This document shows positions 1 through 7,732 of a DNA stretch of 14,175 nucleotides, in pieces (position 1 is the first letter of the stretch; each line of letters begins with the position of its first letter). A program made the translations under genes and the position numbers. The stretch spans positions 1 through 14,175 of the forward strand of contig CAIXHI010000220.1 of assembly GCA_903919215.1 (NCBI GenBank), written 5' to 3'. Under the pieces are notes generated by a model. It was not told where the DNA came from. It worked only from the letters and a program-made list of their open reading frames with translations, and searched no databases. This DNA comes from an uncultured Acidimicrobiaceae bacterium. Lineage in GTDB: Bacteria > Actinomycetota > Acidimicrobiia > Acidimicrobiales > Ilumatobacteraceae.

Positions 1-1
1 A

Positions 2-1570
2 TGGGCCGCATTCACCGAGGAAGGCCCGTGGTCGCTCGATCGCGAGTCCATTCGCTGGGCACCGCTGGCCCCTCAACTGCGCGCTGCTGCCCGCGCCGAG
101 GTGCCCGAACTCACCCGTGAACGCAAGGTGCCGCCCGGTCAGCGTGTCTTCGTGGTGGTGCGCACGCTGGCGACTGCCGTACTGCCATGGTTGTGGCGCA
201 AGCGCCGCGGTCGCTACGCCACGATCGAGGCCGGACGTTCCGACATCTCCAAACGCCTCCGCGTCGCCGCGGAGCACCTCGGACCGACCTATATCAAACT
301 CGGGCAGATCATCTCCAGCGGCGAGGGTCTGTTCCCCGCCGAACTGGTCGAGGAGTTCAAGAAGTGCCGCGACCAGGTTCCTGCCGAGCCGTTCGACGTC
401 GTACGCGTCGTGGTCGAAGCCGACCTGGGCGCCCGCCTCGAGGACGTCTTCGCCTCGTTCGACCGCACACCGCTCGCAGCGGCATCCATCGCTCAGGTGC
501 ATGCCGCAACGCTGCTCACTGGTGAAGAGGTGGTGGTCAAGGTGCAGCGGCCCAGTGTGGCCGGCCTGGTGCGCCACGACCTGAAGGTGATGGCCTGGAT
601 CGCTCCGTTCCTGGTAGGGCGAATCCCGATCGCCTCGTTGGCCAACCCACCAGCATTGGTGGAACTGTTCGCCGAGACGATCGTCGAGGAACTCGACTTC
701 CGCATGGAAGCGGCGAACATGGTCGATGTCGCGGCGATGCTGCACGAGCTGGGCAACCACGGCTACGTGGTCCCACGTCCGCACCCCACGCTGGTGACGC
801 GCCGCGTGTTGGTGATGCAGCGACTGCACGGCTTCAACTTCGACGACGTCGTCGGCATGAAGGAAGCCGGGATCGACACCGAAGAGGTCGTACGCACTGC
901 GATGGTCGCCTTGATGGAGGGCGCGATGGTCTACGGCGTGTTCCACGGCGACCTGCACGGCGGCAACCTGTTCGTCATGGCCGACGGTCGCACGGCACTG
1001 CTCGACTTCGGCATTGTTGGCCGTCTCAGCAGCGAGCGTCGTCTGGCATTCCTGCGCCTGATGATCTCGGCCACCACGAACGACCTCACCGGCCAGATGG
1101 CCGCGATGCGCGACCTCGGAGCGCTCCCCGCCGACACCGATCTCGCCGCGGTGATCAAAGACCTGCGCCTCGATCAGGCCACTGTCGACCCCACCACGCT
1201 CACGGGCGAGGAACTGGTGGCGGAAGTGCAGCGGGTCGTGAAGAGCCTGCTGGGCTACGGCGCACGGTTGCCCAAGGAACTGATGCTCTACGTGAAGAAC
1301 ATGGTGTTCCTCGACGGGGCGATGGCCCGCCTGGCACCCGACCTCGACCTGCTGGCCGAGATTGCCAAGATCTCGATGATGTTCGCCGAACGCCACGGTG
1401 AACGTCTCGCCCGCGACCTCGGCATCGAGGCTTCCTCGGTTGAGCTGAACATGGACAGCGTCAAGGCCGGGTTCGGTGTCGACTCGTCGACGGAGCAACT
1501 CACCTACCGCGAACTGCAAGCCCGCCGCGAGCTGATCCAGAAGCGCATGCGCGACCACGTCGCTCGCTAG
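2..1570 (+). CDS. UbiB/ABC1 (AarF) family atypical protein kinase, 5' end beyond window
   Basis: This is a UbiB/ABC1/ADCK-type atypical kinase. Family members bind ATP and support isoprenoid-quinone biosynthesis or lipid homeostasis; the substrate here is unknown. Numbered from the GTG at 101, it shows the KxGQ motif (KLGQ, 66-69), the Ala-rich loop AAASIAQVH (126-134), the nucleotide-binding Lys147 in VVVKVQRP, a conserved EELDF (196-200), the catalytic HGDLHGGN (282-289) and the DFG metal-binding triad (302-304). The stop is TAG at 1568-1570. The GTG at 101 would give 489 residues, but the frame is open with coding-like composition back to position 2 (beginning WAAFTEEGPWSLD), so the true start is probably left of the window. 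No C-terminal membrane helices are evident. The next gene, nucS, starts 24 bp downstream. Family assignment is secure; physiological role is not. Confidence 0.93.
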   Translation, partial: WAAFTEEGPWSLDRESIRWAPLAPQLRAAARAEVPELTRERKVPPGQRVFVVVRTLATAVLPWLWRKRRGRYATIEAGRSDISKRLRVAAEHLGPTYIKLGQIISSGEGLFPAELVEEFKKCRDQVPAEPFDVVRVVVEADLGARLEDVFASFDRTPLAAASIAQVHAATLLTGEEVVVKVQRPSVAGLVRHDLKVMAWIAPFLVGRIPIASLANPPALVELFAETIVEELDFRMEAANMVDVAAMLHELGNHGYVVPRPHPTLVTRRVLVMQRLHGFNFDDVVGMKEAGIDTEEVVRTAMVALMEGAMVYGVFHGDLHGGNLFVMADGRTALLDFGIVGRLSSERRLAFLRLMISATTNDLTGQMAAMRDLGALPADTDLAAVIKDLRLDQATVDPTTLTGEELVAEVQRVVKSLLGYGARLPKELMLYVKNMVFLDGAMARLAPDLDLLAEIAKISMMFAERHGERLARDLGIEASSVELNMDSVKAGFGVDSSTEQLTYRELQARRELIQKRMRDHVAR

Positions 1571-1580
1571 TCGCGGTGAC

Positions 1581-1586
1581 TAGGGT
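1581..1586 (+). promoter_or_regulatory. Candidate -10 box for a leaderless nucS transcript
   Basis: TAGGGT fits the actinobacterial TANNNT -10 consensus and ends 8 bp before the GTG start of nucS, so transcription would begin at or next to the start codon. No Shine-Dalgarno sequence precedes that GTG, which agrees with leaderless initiation. I saw no clear -35 element. This is a consensus match plus spacing, not proof. Confidence 0.4.
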
Positions 1587-1594
1587 CGACCCCC

Positions 1595-2254
1595 GTGCGT
1601 CTCGTTGTTGCCCGTTGCACTGTCGACTACCGAGGTCGGCTCGATGCCCATCTACCCGAGGCCGTGCGCCTGATCATGGTGAAGGCCGACGGTTGCGTTG
1701 CGATTCATGCCGACGGGGGTGCGTACAAGCCGCTCAATTGGATGAACGCGCCGAACACGATCACCGACAACGGTGATCACTGGATCGTGCTCAACCCCAA
1801 AGGTGAACAGCTGACGATCACTCTGCTCGAGATCGTGCACGACACGGCACACGAGTTCGGCGACGACCCGGGTCTGCAGAAGGACGGCGTCGAGGCCCAC
1901 CTACAGGAACTGCTCGCGGCGTCACCCCACGCGATCGAGGATGGTCTGACGCTCGTGCGTCGCGAATACCCGACGGCAATCGGGCCGATCGACCTCGTCT
2001 GCCGCGACACCACCGGGCAGGTGGTGGCCATCGAGGTCAAACGTCGTGGAGATATCGACGGCGTCGAGCAACTCGCCCGCTACATCGAGCGGTTGCACCT
2101 CGACTCGTCGCTCGGCGCCGTCCGCGGCGTGTTCGTTGCGCAGTCGGTGAAGCCGCAGGCGAAGGTGCTGGCCGAGGCCCGCGGGTTCCGCGTCGTCGAG
2201 GTCGATTACGACGAGTTGCGGGGCATGCGTCCGGATGAGCTTCGCCTGTTCTGA
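1595..2254 (+). CDS. nucS: Mismatch-specific endonuclease NucS (EndoMS)
   Basis: NucS/EndoMS cleaves both strands at DNA mismatches and provides the non-canonical mismatch repair of actinobacteria and archaea that lack MutS/MutL. The 219-residue protein has the family's usual length and two-part layout: an N-terminal DNA-binding/dimerisation domain (MRLVVARCTVDYRGRL at the start, LNWMNAP at 48-54) and a C-terminal RecB-like nuclease domain. The nuclease signature is present as D133 in GPIDLV, E147 and K149 in AIEVKRRG, and Q159/Y163 in the following helix. The C-terminus ends LRLF, resembling the short sliding-clamp-binding tail known for this family. The start is GTG at 1595 with a -10-like box just upstream and no ribosome binding site. 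It lies between the kinase gene and manA; no functional link is evident. Confidence 0.96.
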   Translation: MRLVVARCTVDYRGRLDAHLPEAVRLIMVKADGCVAIHADGGAYKPLNWMNAPNTITDNGDHWIVLNPKGEQLTITLLEIVHDTAHEFGDDPGLQKDGVEAHLQELLAASPHAIEDGLTLVRREYPTAIGPIDLVCRDTTGQVVAIEVKRRGDIDGVEQLARYIERLHLDSSLGAVRGVFVAQSVKPQAKVLAEARGFRVVEVDYDELRGMRPDELRLF

Positions 2255-2267
2255 ACTGGTGCGGGGC

Positions 2268-2273
2268 TAGCGT
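2268..2273 (+). promoter_or_regulatory. Candidate -10 box for a leaderless manA transcript
   Basis: TAGCGT matches TANNNT and ends 6 bp before the ATG of manA, the spacing expected if transcription starts at the start codon. The 25-bp gap after nucS contains no purine-rich ribosome binding site. A -35 element is not clear, so confidence is limited. Confidence 0.35.
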
Positions 2274-2279
2274 CCAGAT

Positions 2280-3326
2280 ATGCGAACCGTCACCGGAGTC
2301 GTGCAGCACTATGCATGGGGCGACCTGTTTTCGCTCCCCCGTTTGCTGGACACTGAGCCCGATGGCACTCCATGGGCCGAGTGGTGGCTGGGCACTCACC
2401 CCAGCGGCCCGGCACAGCTGGACGATGGCACTCCCCTGTCCGCCGTAGCCGGCGATCTGCCGTATCTGTTGAAGCTGTTGGCCGCCGCCGAGCCGCTCTC
2501 GTTGCAGACGCACCCAGACGCGCCCACGGCCCAGCAGGGCTACCTCCGCGAGCACGCCGCCGCCATCGCCGTCGACGACCCGCGGCGCATCTACCGCGAC
2601 CCGTTCGCCAAACCCGAACTGCTGTGCGCGATTTCACCGTTCGACGCGTTGTGCGGTTTCCGCCCGGTGGCTGCCAGCGATCTGCTCCTGCGCAGCATCG
2701 GCGCCACCGGATTGGCCGACGAGCTGCGCGAGCACGGCTTGCAGGCCACCGTCGCTGCCCTCTACCGCGGCACGATCCCCACGGCACCGACGATCGCTGC
2801 CTGCCGGGCCAATGCAACGCCCGAGTGCAGTGTCGTTGCAGATCTCGACCGGCGCTACCCCGGCGAGCCGAGCGTTGTGGTGGCGCTCCTGCTCAACCTG
2901 GTGCACCTGCAGCCCGGTGAAGCCATCTTCCTCTGCCCGGGCAACCTGCACGCCTATCTGCTCGGTACCGGCGTGGAGGTCATGGGCGCCAGCGACAACG
3001 TCGTACGCGGCGGCTTGACCCCCAAGCATGTCGACGTGGACGAACTGCTGTCGGTGCTGAGCTACGAACCCCTCGCCGACCCGGTGGTGCGGCCCGTGCA
3101 GGTGGACGAGTTCCGCTACCGCTACCCCACCCCTGGTGCGCCATTCGAACTGTGGCGCTTCGAGGTGGATGGTCCGCTGCCACACACCGCCACCGGCCGC
3201 GAGTTGGCCGTCTGCACCGACGGCGATGCGTCGCCACTCAGCCGGGGCGAGTCGGCGTACCTCGCCCCCGGCGAGAGCGTGGAGTTCGACGGGTTCTGCA
3301 CCGTGTACCTCGTAGCGGAGCGCTAG
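2280..3326 (+). CDS. manA: Mannose-6-phosphate isomerase, class I
   Basis: Type I phosphomannose isomerase interconverts fructose-6-phosphate and mannose-6-phosphate, feeding GDP-mannose for glycans and mannolipids. The 348-residue cupin protein carries the family landmarks: YAWG (11-14), WWLGTHPSGP (35-44), the zinc-site segment PLSLQTHPD with Q76 and H78, KPE with E113, and NLHAYL with H224. A conserved SDNVVRGGLTPKHVDV block (238-253) holds the active-site Arg243. All four expected zinc ligands (Gln, His, Glu, His) are present, so it should be active. The ATG at 2280 begins MRTVTGVVQHYAWG, where the family normally starts. Its TAG stop (3324-3326) overlaps the stop of the convergent nucleoside phosphorylase gene. 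No other sugar-nucleotide gene lies in the window. Confidence 0.95.
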   Translation: MRTVTGVVQHYAWGDLFSLPRLLDTEPDGTPWAEWWLGTHPSGPAQLDDGTPLSAVAGDLPYLLKLLAAAEPLSLQTHPDAPTAQQGYLREHAAAIAVDDPRRIYRDPFAKPELLCAISPFDALCGFRPVAASDLLLRSIGATGLADELREHGLQATVAALYRGTIPTAPTIAACRANATPECSVVADLDRRYPGEPSVVVALLLNLVHLQPGEAIFLCPGNLHAYLLGTGVEVMGASDNVVRGGLTPKHVDVDELLSVLSYEPLADPVVRPVQVDEFRYRYPTPGAPFELWRFEVDGPLPHTATGRELAVCTDGDASPLSRGESAYLAPGESVEFDGFCTVYLVAER

Positions 3327-3341
3327 AGACGCACGACGGTG
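3299..3341. terminator. Possible bidirectional hairpin over the manA/phosphorylase shared stop
   Basis: An inner inverted repeat TAGCG-GAG-CGCTA (3313-3325) contains the stop codons of both convergent genes. It is flanked by an outer inverted repeat CACCGT (3299-3304) and ACGGTG (3336-3341). With no intergenic DNA, any termination signal must lie inside the coding ends. There is no T-tract and the stems are short, so this is only a candidate. Confidence 0.25.
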
Positions 3342-4081
3342 TCGAGCGCGAGGTCGAGCAAGCGATCGCGTGCGCTGGTCTGTGTGTCCCAGTGGCGGTG
3401 GTCCCATTCAGCTGCGCTGACATCGTCGCCGGCGTACAGCAGCTGACCGTAGGTTGCGCCACGGAACGCCGCACAGGCGAACATTGCCGACGCTTCCATA
3501 TCGACCACCAGGCAGCCCTGTTCGCGCCGTCGCGCCACTTTGGCCGGGGTCTCACGGAAGAACGCATCGGTGGTCCAGACCAGACCACGGTCGTGCGGCA
3601 CACCGGCCTCGGTGAGCACATCGTCGATCGCCGCCAGTGCCCGCGGGTGCGGTGCCACCTCGACATCGAACGGTGCGTAGTGATAGCTGGTGCCTTCGTC
3701 GCGCACGGCGCCGGTGGGCACGATGACATGGCCGACGTCGAATCCCGACTTCACAATGCCGGCACCGCCGCAGCCGATGATCTGCGTGGCCCCGAGGGCA
3801 ATCACGACCTCCAGCGAACTGACAGCGGCGGGTGCACCAACGCCGGGGCTGACGAGCGCGACCGGTGTACCCCGATGCTCGATCACACAGATCGGGTGGT
3901 CGCCGTGTTCGAACGGCACGGCGTGAATGGGTTCGATACCTGCGGTGCGGTCGCGCACGACGTTGCCGAACCAGCACATCACCGCATGACGGGGGAAGCC
4001 CAGCGGCGCGCGGTGGATGGATGGGTTGATGACTGCGTCGGGCGACGGGTCGAACTCGAACAACGGAACGTGGACCGTCAT
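3323..4081 (-). CDS. Nucleoside phosphorylase (PNP/UDP family, uridine-phosphorylase-like)
   Basis: This 252-residue protein belongs to the PNP_UDP_1 nucleoside phosphorylase family, which cleaves nucleosides with phosphate to a free base and ribose-1-phosphate in salvage. Visible signatures are the glycine-rich phosphate loop SPGVGAP (78-84), IIGCGGAG (101-108), TTDAFFRE (170-177), the ribose-binding VVDMEASAMF (192-201) and YAGDDVS (216-222). The last three resemble uridine-phosphorylase-like members, but base specificity cannot be read from sequence. The start is ATG at 4081, overlapping the ispG TGA as ATGA, so translation is probably coupled; an upstream open extension lies within ispG and is not used. 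It is the last gene of the minus-strand run, and its TAG overlaps the manA TAG by 4 bp. Confidence 0.88.
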   Translation of the reverse strand: MTVHVPLFEFDPSPDAVINPSIHRAPLGFPRHAVMCWFGNVVRDRTAGIEPIHAVPFEHGDHPICVIEHRGTPVALVSPGVGAPAAVSSLEVVIALGATQIIGCGGAGIVKSGFDVGHVIVPTGAVRDEGTSYHYAPFDVEVAPHPRALAAIDDVLTEAGVPHDRGLVWTTDAFFRETPAKVARRREQGCLVVDMEASAMFACAAFRGATYGQLLYAGDDVSAAEWDHRHWDTQTSARDRLLDLALDTVVRL

Positions 4082-5295
4082 GCGCCAGCCACCGTCTTGC
4101 GGATCTCGACGATCTTCTCGTGTGAGTGATTCGCGTCCATGCCCTGTTCGCCGAGTGCCCGGTCGCGGTCCTTGGCGGCTTCGCGCTCGGCGATCGTGGT
4201 GTCGGCGCGGGCGATGGCCGCCTCGGTGCCGTGCTCGTGGATGAACTCGGCCCACTCCACGAGCGCCTCAACCATCTCGCTCTCGGGAATGACAGCGACG
4301 TTGCGCCCCTTCACGAACAGGTGGCCACGCTTGTTGCCGGCAGCGATACCGAGATCGGCCTCGCGGGCCTCACCAGGACCGTTGACGACACAGCCCATCA
4401 CGGCGACTTGCAGCGGCAGCTTGCGTTCGCCGAACGCCTGCATCGCCCGATTGGCGATGTCGATGACATCGACCTCGGCGCGTCCGCAGGACGGGCAGGC
4501 GATGAGGTCGACGTTCTTGCGTTCGCGCAGGCCCAGCGCCTCGAGCAGTTGCCGACCGGCCTTTGCTTCCTCCACCGGATCGGCGGTGAGGCTGTAGCGG
4601 ATGGTGTCGCCGATGCCCTCCAGCAACAAGGTGGCGATACCGGCCGTGGCCTTCAGCAGACCGCCCGGTAGAGGCCCAGCCTCGGTGACGCCGAGGTGCA
4701 ACGGAGCGTCGGTGACATCGGCCAACTGGCGGTAGGCCTCCACCATCATCGGCACGTTGGAGGCCTTCACGCTGATCTTGTAATCGGTGAAGCCAACTTC
4801 GTCGAAGAACGAGATCTCGTGCAGCGCGCTCTCGACCATCGCCTCGGGCTTGAGACCGTCGTACTTCACATACAGCGAGGGGTCGAGCGACCCGCCGTTC
4901 ACACCGATACGGATCGACAAGTTGCGATCCTTGGCTTCGCTGGCCACGGCCTTGATGTGCTCGGGTTTGCGGATGTTGCCCGGGTTCAAGCGCAGGCCGT
5001 GAACACCGGCTTCCATCGCTGCCAACGCCATCTTGTACTGATGGTGGATGTCGGCGATCACCGGGATCGGCGAACGGGGCACGATCTGCGCCAGACCTTC
5101 CGCTGCTTCGGTCTCGTTGCACGTGCAGCGCACGATGTCGCAGCCAGCGGCCGCCAGCGCATAGATCTGCTGCAGCGTGCCCTCCACATCGGAGGTCTTG
5201 GTGGTGGTCATCGACTGCACCGTGATCGGCGAGCCACCACCCACGGCAACCTTGCCCACATGGATCTGGCGGGTGTTGCGTCGTTCGAAGCTCAC
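4078..5295 (-). CDS. ispG: 4-hydroxy-3-methylbut-2-en-1-yl diphosphate synthase IspG (GcpE)
   Basis: IspG is the iron-sulfur enzyme of the MEP isoprenoid pathway that converts methylerythritol cyclodiphosphate to HMBPP. From the GTG at 5295 the product is 405 residues. The N-terminal TIM-barrel part includes ITVQSMTTTKT (24-34), RCTCNE (56-61), PVIADIHHQY (78-87), LRLNPGN (101-107), RIGVNGGSLD (129-138) and HLGVTEAGP (200-208). The C-terminal part has the 4Fe-4S ligands C267 and C270 in CPSCGR, C302 in GCVVNGPGE, and E309. The frame stays open further upstream but only inside the M50 gene; family alignment (SFERRNTRQIHVG) supports the GTG at 5295. A tail of about 45 residues after EWAEFIHEHG is charged and longer than in many homologues. 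It lies 26 bp after the M50 gene and overlaps the phosphorylase start. Confidence 0.95.
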   Translation of the reverse strand: MSFERRNTRQIHVGKVAVGGGSPITVQSMTTTKTSDVEGTLQQIYALAAAGCDIVRCTCNETEAAEGLAQIVPRSPIPVIADIHHQYKMALAAMEAGVHGLRLNPGNIRKPEHIKAVASEAKDRNLSIRIGVNGGSLDPSLYVKYDGLKPEAMVESALHEISFFDEVGFTDYKISVKASNVPMMVEAYRQLADVTDAPLHLGVTEAGPLPGGLLKATAGIATLLLEGIGDTIRYSLTADPVEEAKAGRQLLEALGLRERKNVDLIACPSCGRAEVDVIDIANRAMQAFGERKLPLQVAVMGCVVNGPGEAREADLGIAAGNKRGHLFVKGRNVAVIPESEMVEALVEWAEFIHEHGTEAAIARADTTIAEREAAKDRDRALGEQGMDANHSHEKIVEIRKTVAGA

Positions 5296-5321
5296 GTCCG
5301 CCAGTGTGCCAGGTGAAGTGG

Positions 5322-6560
5322 CTAGTTCTTGATCGTGTCGAGGTACAGACCGGTCAGGAACATGAACGCGATGAGGGCCAGACACACCGCCGCCACCGGC
5401 ATCAACTTGTTGACGTCGGCGAAGTAGCGACGGTTGCGGCGTGAGCGAATGCGCTCGTACGTGGCGATCGCGGCGTGACCACCATCGAGCGGTAGCAGCG
5501 GGAACATGTTGAACACGCCCACCGAGACGTTGACCGCGGCGAGCAAGCTGAGGATGCCCGCCCATCCGTCGAACTTGCCGACATCGGAGCTCATCTGCGT
5601 GGCCCCGACGATCGTGCCCGGACGCGATGACGCATCCTTGTTCGTGCCCACCAGGTGGCCGTAGACGCTCACCGGGTTGAGCACCTTGGCGACACCTTGC
5701 ACGGCTTGACCAACGCCGACGAACAAGTCCTTGGGACCTTGCACGAGCGCGTCGAGCAACCCGACAGCGACCCGATCCTCCGTAGTCGGCGAGACACCGA
5801 GGAAGCCCTGCACCTTGTCCGTGACGCTGGGGTTCTGCTGCAGCACCGGTTGCATCGTCAACGTCGCGCCGTCGCGCAGGATCACGATGGTGAGCGACGC
5901 TCCAGGCGCTGTGGAGGCCAGGATCTCGCGCATGCGGTCGGCGTTGTGCATCGCCACACCATCGATCGACACCACCAGGTCGCCCGGCAGCAGACCGGCC
6001 TTGGCGGCGGGCGAATCGGCCACGACACGGGCCAGATGCACATCGTTCGTGTCCTGCACCCGACCGGCGAATGCGTAGACGGGCACGATGATCGCGAACG
6101 CAATGATCAGGTGCATGACCGAACCGGCGGTGATCACCCACATCCGCCGGGCGTAGGTGCCTTGACGGTACGTCTGCCCCTCATCCTCGGGGGCCACCTC
6201 GTCGACGTTGGTCATGCCGATGATCTTCACGAAGCCGCCGAGCGGGATCGCCCTCACGCCGTACTCGACGCCATTGCGGTGAATGCTCCACACCCGCGAG
6301 CCGAACCCGAGGAAGAACTGAGTGGCCTTCATCCCGCTGCGGCGGGCAGTCCAGAAGTGGCCCAGTTCGTGCAGCATGATCGACACTGCCAGGCCGAGCA
6401 CGAACACCAACATCCACGGGTTCGTCCAACCGAGGAACGCGAACAGCGCCACCCAGGCCAACGTTCCGATGACCATCGTCGAGGGTTCGGCCTTTTCTGG
6501 CGCGACGGCGGACTGCGTGCCCCCCGAGACGACTTCTTGTTTGAGCTTCAACAGACTCAT
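5322..6560 (-). CDS. rseP: M50 site-2 protease (RseP/Rip1-like intramembrane zinc metalloprotease)
   Basis: Site-2 proteases cut transmembrane substrates inside the membrane, typically anti-sigma factors, in regulated intramembrane proteolysis. The 412-residue protein has hydrophobic segments at about 29-44 and 48-66, the zinc motif HELGH (64-68), and a conserved IPLGGFVKI stretch (105-113). A membrane span at about 141-166 is followed by one PDZ domain (roughly 170-250, with AGLLPGDLVVSIDG at 188-201), then helices near 333-352 and 385-405. The third zinc ligand is Asp359 in NMFPLLPLDGGH. One PDZ domain matches the actinobacterial Rip1 type rather than two-PDZ RseP. Its ATG at 6560 overlaps the dxr TGA by 4 bp; position between dxr and ispG matches mycobacterial rip1 (Rv2869c). 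Substrates are unknown; the sigma gene nearby shows no adjacent anti-sigma gene. Confidence 0.94.
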   Translation of the reverse strand: MSLLKLKQEVVSGGTQSAVAPEKAEPSTMVIGTLAWVALFAFLGWTNPWMLVFVLGLAVSIMLHELGHFWTARRSGMKATQFFLGFGSRVWSIHRNGVEYGVRAIPLGGFVKIIGMTNVDEVAPEDEGQTYRQGTYARRMWVITAGSVMHLIIAFAIIVPVYAFAGRVQDTNDVHLARVVADSPAAKAGLLPGDLVVSIDGVAMHNADRMREILASTAPGASLTIVILRDGATLTMQPVLQQNPSVTDKVQGFLGVSPTTEDRVAVGLLDALVQGPKDLFVGVGQAVQGVAKVLNPVSVYGHLVGTNKDASSRPGTIVGATQMSSDVGKFDGWAGILSLLAAVNVSVGVFNMFPLLPLDGGHAAIATYERIRSRRNRRYFADVNKLMPVAAVCLALIAFMFLTGLYLDTIKN

Positions 6561-7699
6561 CTGGGCAGCACCTCCTGGGCCACCACACGCGCGCGGGCGT
6601 CGGCGGCCACGATGTCGTCCACCGTGGAATCGGCGCTGGGCTCATAGCGCTCGAGGGTGGCTTCGTTGACTTCGGCAATCTGATGCCAGCGGATGCGACC
6701 TTGCAGGAACGCATCGACCGCCACCTCGTTCGCCGCGCTCAGCCAGGCCGGTGCGGTGCTGCCGATGCGCCCGGCCGCATACGCAAGCGGGAGACAGCGG
6801 AACGTGGCCGTATCCGGCGGTTCGAAGTCGAGCCGACGCAGCGCGCTCCAATCGATGCGGCCGAACGGTGTGCCGATCCGTGCCGGGTAGGCCAGGGCGT
6901 AGCCGATCGGCAGACGCATATCGGGCATCGACAACTGGGCAATCGTGCTGCCGTCGGTGAACTCGGCCATCGAGTGCACCACGCTCTGCGGGTGCACCAC
7001 GACTTCGATCAGGTCGTACGGCGTGCCGAACAGCTCGTGCGCCTCAATGACCTCGAGCCCCTTGTTCATCAGCGTGCTGGAGTCGATGGTGATCTTCGGC
7101 CCCATCTTCCAGGTGGGATGGGCCAGTGCCTGCTCGACGGCCACCTCGGCAAGGTCGTCGGCCGTACGGCCACGGAACGGGCCGCCGCTGGCGGTGATCA
7201 CCAGCCGCGACAGCTCACGGTCGGGGAACGCCGATGATCGCAAGCACTGGTGCACCGCGCAGTGCTCGCTGTCGACTGGAACCAGCTCGGCACCGGGAAC
7301 CGAACGCAATGGCTGCACCACCGGGGCACCGGCGATCAAGCTTTCCTTGTTGGCCAACGCCAGTCGCTTGCCCGCCCGCAGTGTGCGCACCGTTACCTGC
7401 AGACCGGCGAAACCGACGACAGCGTTCACCACCACGTCGGCAGGCTGCACGAGGTCGGCGAAGTCGGCGACCACTTCCGCGAATGGCAGGGCGGCGGCGA
7501 CCTCCGCGCGGCGCGACGGGTCGGCGACCGCGACCACCTGCGGGCGGAACTCGAGTGCCTGCTGAATCAGCACCTCGACGGAGGAGCCGACGCCGAGCGC
7601 AACGACCTCGTAGCGCCCCGCTTCCGCACGAACCACTTCGAGGGTCTGTGTGCCGATGGAACCGGAGGATCCGGCGATGGCGACGCGTACGGGACTCAT
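6557..7699 (-). CDS. dxr: 1-deoxy-D-xylulose 5-phosphate reductoisomerase
   Basis: Dxr commits DXP to the MEP isoprenoid pathway by NADPH-dependent rearrangement and reduction to methylerythritol 4-phosphate. The 380-residue protein is of normal length. The NADPH-binding loop is GSSGSIG (10-16). LANKES (115-120) and PVDSEH (141-146) follow, with metal ligands D143 and E145, then ITASGGPFR (168-176), HPTWKMGPKITID (194-206), SSTLMNKGLEVIEA with E216, and the HPQSVVHSM block (236-244). Everything needed for activity is present. The ATG at 7699 begins MSPVRVAIAGSSGSIG, as expected. It follows cdsA after 33 bp without a strong ribosome binding site and overlaps the M50 gene. Dxr and IspG flanking the protease is the conserved actinobacterial arrangement. 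Confidence 0.97.
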   Translation of the reverse strand: MSPVRVAIAGSSGSIGTQTLEVVRAEAGRYEVVALGVGSSVEVLIQQALEFRPQVVAVADPSRRAEVAAALPFAEVVADFADLVQPADVVVNAVVGFAGLQVTVRTLRAGKRLALANKESLIAGAPVVQPLRSVPGAELVPVDSEHCAVHQCLRSSAFPDRELSRLVITASGGPFRGRTADDLAEVAVEQALAHPTWKMGPKITIDSSTLMNKGLEVIEAHELFGTPYDLIEVVVHPQSVVHSMAEFTDGSTIAQLSMPDMRLPIGYALAYPARIGTPFGRIDWSALRRLDFEPPDTATFRCLPLAYAAGRIGSTAPAWLSAANEVAVDAFLQGRIRWHQIAEVNEATLERYEPSADSTVDDIVAADARARVVAQEVLPR

Positions 7700-7732
7700 G
7701 ACGTCAGAGAGTCTGTCAGCGCCGAGGCGGAG

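Noticed and set aside
3152..4129. 325-codon plus-strand open frame running from manA into the phosphorylase region
   Set aside because: It is antisense to the phosphorylase and out of frame with manA; no recognisable domain or credible start.
4082..4255. N-terminal extension of the nucleoside phosphorylase
   Set aside because: It falls inside ispG in another frame, while the ATG at 4081 overlaps the ispG stop as ATGA and is where family-like sequence begins.
5296..5321. GCCA/TGGC inverted repeat between the M50 gene and ispG
   Set aside because: The 4-bp stem is too short to support a terminator or regulatory call.
5296..6141. Large upstream extension of the ispG frame, giving 687 residues in all
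   Set aside because: It lies inside the M50 protease gene in another frame, reads as Arg/Gly/Ala-rich shadow sequence, and IspG homology starts only at about 5295.
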